Shown here: positions 5,816 through 9,397 of the stretch, one piece after another
Position numbering within the stretch: position 1 is the first letter of the stretch
Layout of the letters: every line of letters begins with the position of its first letter
From: Candidatus Bathyarchaeota archaeon
GTDB taxonomy: Archaea; Thermoproteota; Bathyarchaeia; 40CM-2-53-6
Assembly (NCBI GenBank): GCA_005883695.1
Contig: VBBV01000044.1
Location: 1 to 9,397 of the forward strand
Direction: 5' to 3'
Length of the DNA stretch: 9,397 nucleotides
The notes under the pieces: model-generated
Told to the model about the DNA's origin: nothing
Databases searched by the model: none
Seen by the model: only the letters and a program-made list of their open reading frames with translations
Made by a program: the position numbers and the translations under genes

Positions 5816-5836
5816 TTCGGTATATTCGCTACCGAA
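5816..5836 (-). promoter_or_regulatory. TATA-like box inside a perfect inverted repeat (operator candidate)
   Basis: The arms TTCGGTA and TACCGAA flank a 7-nt centre. On the minus strand the site contains GCGAATATACC, a TATA-like element. A repressor bound to the arms would cover the box. It lies about 210 nt before the phosphoesterase start, so the leader would be about 190 nt. Confidence 0.35.
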
Positions 5837-6257
5837 CTTCTCGCCGGGTCCGAGTTCACCTGCCCAGTTACCACTGGAGTCTTGCGTGGACTCAACGGGC
5901 GAGTTCGCCAACTCGTGGAGAGATTGTGCGGCTTTTGGGCAGCGGGTATTACTGCCGAAGCTCCGCTCCTCAAAGAAGCACCGTACGCGCTGGCGTCTGG
6001 GACCGGCCTTTAGACTAAAGGACCGGAGAGACAGCGGGGCCGGAGTAGAAACCGAGCTTTATTACTCGTGTTTCGGCTCCGAAGAGTTCTGTTTCAATGG
6101 GGGCCGCTTCTACTCGCGAGGCTGAATCTATCGTGTATCGAAGGAAGAGTTTCAGGAAAAAGAACTCATCTCCGGCGTCTGAAGAGCCTCGCGGCTCAGC
6201 GGTTGGAGATACGACTAACGACTCCATCGCTCCAAGCGGAGCATCGTTCCCGGTTCC

Positions 6258-6265
6258 TTTATAAT
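6258..6265 (-). promoter_or_regulatory. Second TATA-like box upstream of the phosphoesterase
   Basis: ATTATAAA on the minus strand (TTTATAAT on plus) is the clearest TATA match in the gap. If used on the minus strand, the transcript would start near 6235 and run through the stem-loops towards the phosphoesterase. It could instead serve the plus strand, where no gene follows. Confidence 0.3.
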
Positions 6266-6365
6266 GCCTATGGTACAGGTGCCGATCTCAAACGGGATAT
6301 CTCTGGCTGGCAATATACAGCCCGACACTTTCCCGGTGAGAAGCGCGACTCATTATCAGCTAGGA

Positions 6366-6383
6366 AAGTTCCTGAGGGAACTT
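6366..6383 (-). terminator. Stem-loop terminator candidate after the PiT-like gene
   Basis: AAGTTCC/GGAACTT form a 7-bp perfect stem with a 4-nt loop, 10 nt after the PiT-like stop. On the minus strand the stem ends in TTTCC. The position suits a terminator, but the T-tract is short. Confidence 0.4.
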
Positions 6384-6393
6384 ACTCGCCGGG

Positions 6394-7320
6394 TCAACCG
6401 AGTACTAGTGTCAGAGCGTACCCGAGAAAAAACCCTAGTCCAGGAGAGACAATCCAGCTTGCAATGATGAGGAATACGTTTCTAGAATTCATGACCCTCA
6501 TTTTGCTCGCAAAACCAGATCCTATGATTCCGGATGAAACCGTCTCGGTAGTAGACAATGGAACCCCAAGCTGATTCGCCAGCTCCACCGTCCCTGCACC
6601 GAGCAGCTGGGAGTAGAACGCGTTGGGGTATCTCAGGCTGTAAATTCCCTCGGTTAGCCTTCGGAGGGCTCCGCGGCCCAGAACAAATGCTCCGAGAACG
6701 CTCCCAATACCGACGACAATCGTGGCGATCTGAGGCTGGTTGGAGGGAACTCCGGCAATGAGTCCTAGAGCATTGCTACCAGTGACGTACGCGGAGAGAA
6801 AGGCCATCACAATTAGCCCACCTTTCAGTAGGGAGAGTTTCACCCAAAGATTTCGCGGGCTATATCTGTTGTCGAGGGAAACGAAGAGCAAGCCCAGAGC
6901 TGTCGCGACTATCGGCGCGCTCACCCAGAAGATGAGTATGAGAATAAGATAATCGTTTTGATGCAGTGTCCCGATTGCAAAGCTTACTCCTAGAATTGTC
7001 CCGGTCAACGCTTTTGATAGAGAGAGAGGAATTCTTGTGAGTTCTCCGCCGATGAAGATGAGCAGTGTGGCTAGGAGTATCGAGAAGACCTGAGTGCTGG
7101 TCTCCGTTGGGAGGAAGGCTTGTCTAACTCTGAAGAGTTTGGGCCCCTCAATCGACAGCCCGAGCAGGTAGCCAGCGACGGAGATCAGGATTCCAGATCT
7201 TCTGTTGACCATTCTACTACCGATAATCGTCCCACAACATGCAGAGAGATTGTTGCCACTTACTACTGCTCCGAGAACCCCTGCTAGGACAAGGGATATT
7301 GCATCTAGGGAAAGGTTCAA
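6394..7320 (-). CDS. PiT-family inorganic phosphate transporter, divergent
   Basis: This 308-residue, strongly hydrophobic protein has about 9-10 membrane helices and the inverted two-part layout of the PiT (PF01384) phosphate carriers, which import phosphate with Na+ or H+. The first signature region is SGNNLSACCGTIIGS (residues 21-35), the second AYVTGSNALGLIAG (177-190), and PLSTTETVSSGIIGSGFAS (254-272) matches the family's PVSTTHT segment. The signature GAND Asp appears as N24 in the first half and T180 in the second, so coupling or substrate may differ from standard PiT. The start is a TTG at 7320, 11 nt after the PhoU-like stop, with a weak AGGA upstream. The frame runs on to 7386, but that part overlaps the upstream gene. 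Almost surely one operon with the PhoU-like gene. A stem-loop follows the stop. Confidence 0.85.
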   Translation of the reverse strand: MNLSLDAISLVLAGVLGAVVSGNNLSACCGTIIGSRMVNRRSGILISVAGYLLGLSIEGPKLFRVRQAFLPTETSTQVFSILLATLLIFIGGELTRIPLSLSKALTGTILGVSFAIGTLHQNDYLILILIFWVSAPIVATALGLLFVSLDNRYSPRNLWVKLSLLKGGLIVMAFLSAYVTGSNALGLIAGVPSNQPQIATIVVGIGSVLGAFVLGRGALRRLTEGIYSLRYPNAFYSQLLGAGTVELANQLGVPLSTTETVSSGIIGSGFASKMRVMNSRNVFLIIASWIVSPGLGFFLGYALTLVLG

Positions 7321-7331
7321 GCTTTGTTTTC

Positions 7332-8024
7332 CTAAGCACCGAGACCCTTCATTATCACGATGACCAAGTCCGACGCGTCCTCGCAACGATCGAGGATATC
7401 ATCAGCCTCGATCGTGGTCTCGATGTAATTGTGGAAGGAAGCGTAGTCGAGCACCTCCCAGGACCCATAGATCTCGTCGAGCATATTGTCCTTAACGTCG
7501 TCTCCTTGTTCTTCCAGGCGTTCAATCTGTCTAGCCAGCTCAAGTGATTGTTTCATGTCCGAGCCTGCAATGTTGAAGAGTTTCCGGAGCATCTGAAGCT
7601 CCGTAAGTCCGATCTCGATTAGGCGAACTTGGTCTTTGCGGATGATTGCGTCGAATTCCTTAGCCTCGCGCAGGGGTCTCTTGGTCACCCTTCGGATCTG
7701 CCGTGACAATGCGTGAGCTCTGTCAAGAACACCGTCAACAGAGTCAGCTAATCTCTCGAACTCTCTCATAAGAATCGCAGATATGGAGCCTTTCCCGAAC
7801 ATCTCCTCGAGCGACTGAACTATCTTGTCACCCTGTTTCTCCAAGAGACTAATCCTGTTAGTGCATGTTTCAATGTCGGAGAGTCCGTTAGGCGAGCCAG
7901 TAAGTATCTTGATCAGCAGGTGAAGCGATTCTTCGCCCAGACTGGCGAGCTCATCGACTCGGGTGAAAGCGTCTCTCTCGCCCAGCTGGAAGAAGCCTTT
8001 GACTCGACGAATCATTTGGTTCAT
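7332..8024 (-). CDS. PhoU-like DUF47 protein, phosphate transport regulator
   Basis: This 230-residue, all-helical, soluble protein of the DUF47/PhoU_div family (PF01865) has the usual family length. Two helical-bundle halves each carry acidic E/D-rich metal-binding-type motifs: LEKQGDKIVQSLEEM (about 62-76) in the first half, and LEEQGDDVKDNMLDEIY (about 170-186) plus EADDILDRCEDASD (about 206-219) in the second. DUF47 genes are typically paired with PiT transporters and are thought to control them; that is the case here, with the PiT-like TTG start 11 nt downstream. The start is ATG 8024; a second ATG three codons later is possible. There is no strong Shine-Dalgarno (GAAGTG only). It acts in the cytoplasm at the membrane face of the carrier. 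Confidence 0.9.
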   Translation of the reverse strand: MNQMIRRVKGFFQLGERDAFTRVDELASLGEESLHLLIKILTGSPNGLSDIETCTNRISLLEKQGDKIVQSLEEMFGKGSISAILMREFERLADSVDGVLDRAHALSRQIRRVTKRPLREAKEFDAIIRKDQVRLIEIGLTELQMLRKLFNIAGSDMKQSLELARQIERLEEQGDDVKDNMLDEIYGSWEVLDYASFHNYIETTIEADDILDRCEDASDLVIVIMKGLGA

Positions 8025-8146
8025 AGCACTTCATTCTCGAGTGAAAGAGAAACCGTTGCCATTAACGAATCTTACAGTTCAGCCCTGAAGACCTAGAAAA
8101 GAGTGCCGTATCTCTCCCCCTGAAGGCGCGGCTCATCAATATCGCT
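8025..8146. other. Gap between the permease and the PhoU-like gene
   Basis: The 122 bases hold no gene. A short T-rich spot (CTCTTTTCT on minus near 8100) could end the permease transcript. CTTCAGGG occurs twice. I see no convincing TATA box, so either a weak promoter or read-through from the permease could drive the PhoU-PiT pair. Confidence 0.4.
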
Positions 8147-9397
8147 TTAGAGACGAAGCAGTAGAATCAGATTCGCAATGGCAAGGTCGATTATTGTCAA
8201 TGGTATGGATCTCTTTGCGAACCGGGCGAAGCTCAACCGTTGTTTCGGCTTGTTTAGAATGTTCAGCGCGACCAGGTTGGAAGCCGTACCTACGGGCGTG
8301 GCCATTCCTCCTACTCCGGTTCCGACAGCAAGTGCCCACGCGAGTGGGGCGATGGCCACTCCAGGCGTGTTGGCCATGGCCGCAATGACAGGGATGAAGA
8401 CGGTGGCCAGTGGTACATTGTCGACGACTTGGGATATGACCGCGGTGACCCATAGAACAAGTGTTACGGAAAGCGCCAGGTTTCCTCCCGAGACTTGGAT
8501 CATTTCGCCCCCGAGCATCGAGAGAACTCCCGTCTTTCCGAGGGCAGCGACGAGTATGAAGAGCCCCCCAAAAAAGAAGAATATCTGCCAATCTATGCGA
8601 GCGAGAACATGCTGGACTTCGTTTGACCGGGACGACTCATAGACAAGTATTAGGAATGCGGGGAGAAGAGTTGCGAGAGCCGCTGAGACCCCGAGAACAG
8701 TATGAACCACCAGGAAGCTGACGGCCAGGACCAGAGATACGAGGCTGACCCTTAGCAGCCCACGATCCTTCACCGCCTCGGACGGGCTGCGCAAGTCGAG
8801 TACCGGTTTCTGCCGATGACGTCTCATCGCGTCCCGATGGAGAAAATTCCGGTTCTTCAAGTAGAGCAAGCCACAGTTCACCGCAATGGCGGCCAACGCG
8901 ATAGGCGCAGTGTTCTGGAGAAACGAGTTGAAGCTCAATCCTAGAGAGGACCCGATAATGATGTTCGTTGGGTCCCCTACCATCGTGGCTATGCAGCCTA
9001 TATTTGCGGCGAGAACCTCTGCAATAACAAAAGGCACCGGGTCGATCTCCAATCCCTCGAACACCTCGACGGTGAGCGGAACGATGAAGAGCGCAACAGT
9101 GACGATGTCGAGCAGGGAAGCCATTCCGGCGGTCATGAGAGGTAGAAGGACGTACATGCGGATGGGATGGGCGTCCACTGATCTTGCAAGGTGGAGTCCC
9201 ATCCACTCGAAGAATCCTGCCTCGCGAAGCGATGATGCGATGATGAACATCCCCAGCAAGACGCCCAGAGCCTGCCAGTTGATCGCTGAGGATAGATCGG
9301 TTTCGGTCAAAACGCCGGTCCCCACCATCAGGGTTGCGCCGAGAACGGCAGCGGATGGCTTGTGGAACTTGTCCGAGAGGATGAGGATGTAGGTGCC
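8147..9397 (-). CDS. ArsB/NhaD-superfamily ion permease (5' end outside window)
   Basis: This is a multi-helix permease of the ion-transporter superfamily (ArsB, NhaD, P-protein, SLC13-like). The visible part is 416 codons. The frame is open to the window edge, where it begins GTYILILSDKFHKPSAAVLG, typical of the N-terminal region, so only a short piece is missing and the ATG at 9328 is not the start. Matching family segments are the first-half GDPTNIIIGSSLGLSF, the second-half DNVPLATVFIPVIAAM, and GTASNLVALNI near the C-terminus. A basic loop (RDAMRRHRQKPVLD) divides the halves. Members move arsenite, Na+/H+, citrate or sulfate-like anions; the substrate cannot be set here. No arsR or arsenate reductase gene is visible, and the next genes are for phosphate, so a link to phosphate or arsenic balance is an inference. 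Confidence 0.88.
   Translation of the reverse strand, partial: GTYILILSDKFHKPSAAVLGATLMVGTGVLTETDLSSAINWQALGVLLGMFIIASSLREAGFFEWMGLHLARSVDAHPIRMYVLLPLMTAGMASLLDIVTVALFIVPLTVEVFEGLEIDPVPFVIAEVLAANIGCIATMVGDPTNIIIGSSLGLSFNSFLQNTAPIALAAIAVNCGLLYLKNRNFLHRDAMRRHRQKPVLDLRSPSEAVKDRGLLRVSLVSLVLAVSFLVVHTVLGVSAALATLLPAFLILVYESSRSNEVQHVLARIDWQIFFFFGGLFILVAALGKTGVLSMLGGEMIQVSGGNLALSVTLVLWVTAVISQVVDNVPLATVFIPVIAAMANTPGVAIAPLAWALAVGTGVGGMATPVGTASNLVALNILNKPKQRLSFARFAKRSIPLTIIDLAIANLILLLRL

Larger units (their letters stand above)
5692..6365. other. Non-coding, inverted-repeat-rich stretch upstream of the phosphoesterase
   Basis: No reading frame here looks like a real gene. The stretch is dense in stem-forming sequence: TTCGGTA/TACCGAA (5816-5836), CGAGTT/AACTCG (5900-5915), CCGG(C)CTTTAG-type arms (6003-6026, one bulge), GAAACCGAG/CTCGTGTTTC (6048-6074, one bulge) enclosed by GAGTAGAA/TTCTACTC (6043-6050 and 6109-6116), GAGCC/GGCTC (6184-6197) and GCTCC/GGAGC (6229-6242). 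CGAGTTC occurs three times (5783, 5851, 5900). It may be a long 5' leader, a small RNA, or an operator region of the phosphoesterase. Confidence 0.45.

Noticed and set aside
5608..5973. Long in-frame N-terminal extension of the phosphoesterase
   Set aside because: It lies before a full signal peptide and a strong Shine-Dalgarno/TTG start duplicated elsewhere. The translation is R/S/P-rich without structure, so the open frame is probably chance.
6043..6116. Possible tRNA-like cloverleaf
   Set aside because: The nested stems lack a T-arm GGTTCRA motif, a proper acceptor stem and an anticodon arm.
6068..6574. Plus-strand 168-codon reading frame
   Set aside because: It runs into the antisense of the PiT-like gene, has no recognisable domain, and its first half covers the hairpin-rich non-coding stretch.
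8886..9392. Plus-strand 168-codon reading frame
   Set aside because: It is the antisense shadow of the ArsB/NhaD-type permease, whose motifs are clear on the minus strand.

Overview
The window most likely comes from an archaeon, perhaps a soil or sediment lineage of the Nitrososphaeria/Bathyarchaeia type. This placement is an inference. It rests on secreted PKD and Ig-like proteins with a C-terminal membrane anchor, a PhoU-like (DUF47) plus PiT gene pair, TATA-like boxes rather than -35/-10 promoters, T-tract terminator candidates, a PAS-linker-type soluble histidine kinase with a single-domain response regulator, and mixed TTG/ATG starts with occasional strong Shine-Dalgarno (SD) sites. No rRNA, tRNA, IS element or CRISPR array was recognised.

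Layout, left to right. (1) 1-1241, plus strand: the C-terminal part of a histidine kinase, open at the window edge, followed 9 nt later by a single-domain response regulator. (2) 1242-1683: a non-coding stretch with a roughly 15-nt phased series of GAAA-type motifs. (3) 1684-2416: two small divergent genes, a minus-strand hypothetical protein and a plus-strand three-helix membrane protein. (4) 2417-2564: a convergent gap with a perfect stem-loop. (5) 2565-5607, minus strand: a cell-surface block. It holds a small Ig-like membrane-anchored protein split by a frameshift, an orphan signal-peptide remnant, and a large secreted phosphoesterase with PKD domains that is also split by a frameshift. 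The leader and signal peptide of the phosphoesterase are duplicated at its own 3' end and form the start of the remnant. (6) 5608-6393: a 0.8-kb non-coding, inverted-repeat-rich stretch. (7) 6394-9397, minus strand: a PiT-like transporter, a PhoU-like DUF47 protein 11 nt upstream of it, and an ArsB/NhaD-superfamily permease running off the window edge.

The minus-strand genes from 9397 down to 3522 suggest a phosphorus-acquisition neighbourhood. The outside phosphoesterase would release phosphate from organic esters, the PiT-like carrier would import it, and the DUF47 protein would control the carrier. The permease may move a related anion such as arsenite, or may serve ion homeostasis. The two-component pair at the left is too far away and on the other strand to be tied to this block from sequence alone. 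The most notable observations are the two independent +1 frame breaks beside C4 runs in neighbouring surface-protein genes, the duplicated leader/signal-peptide module, the loss of both signature Asp residues in the PiT-like protein, and the two structured or periodic intergenic regions.
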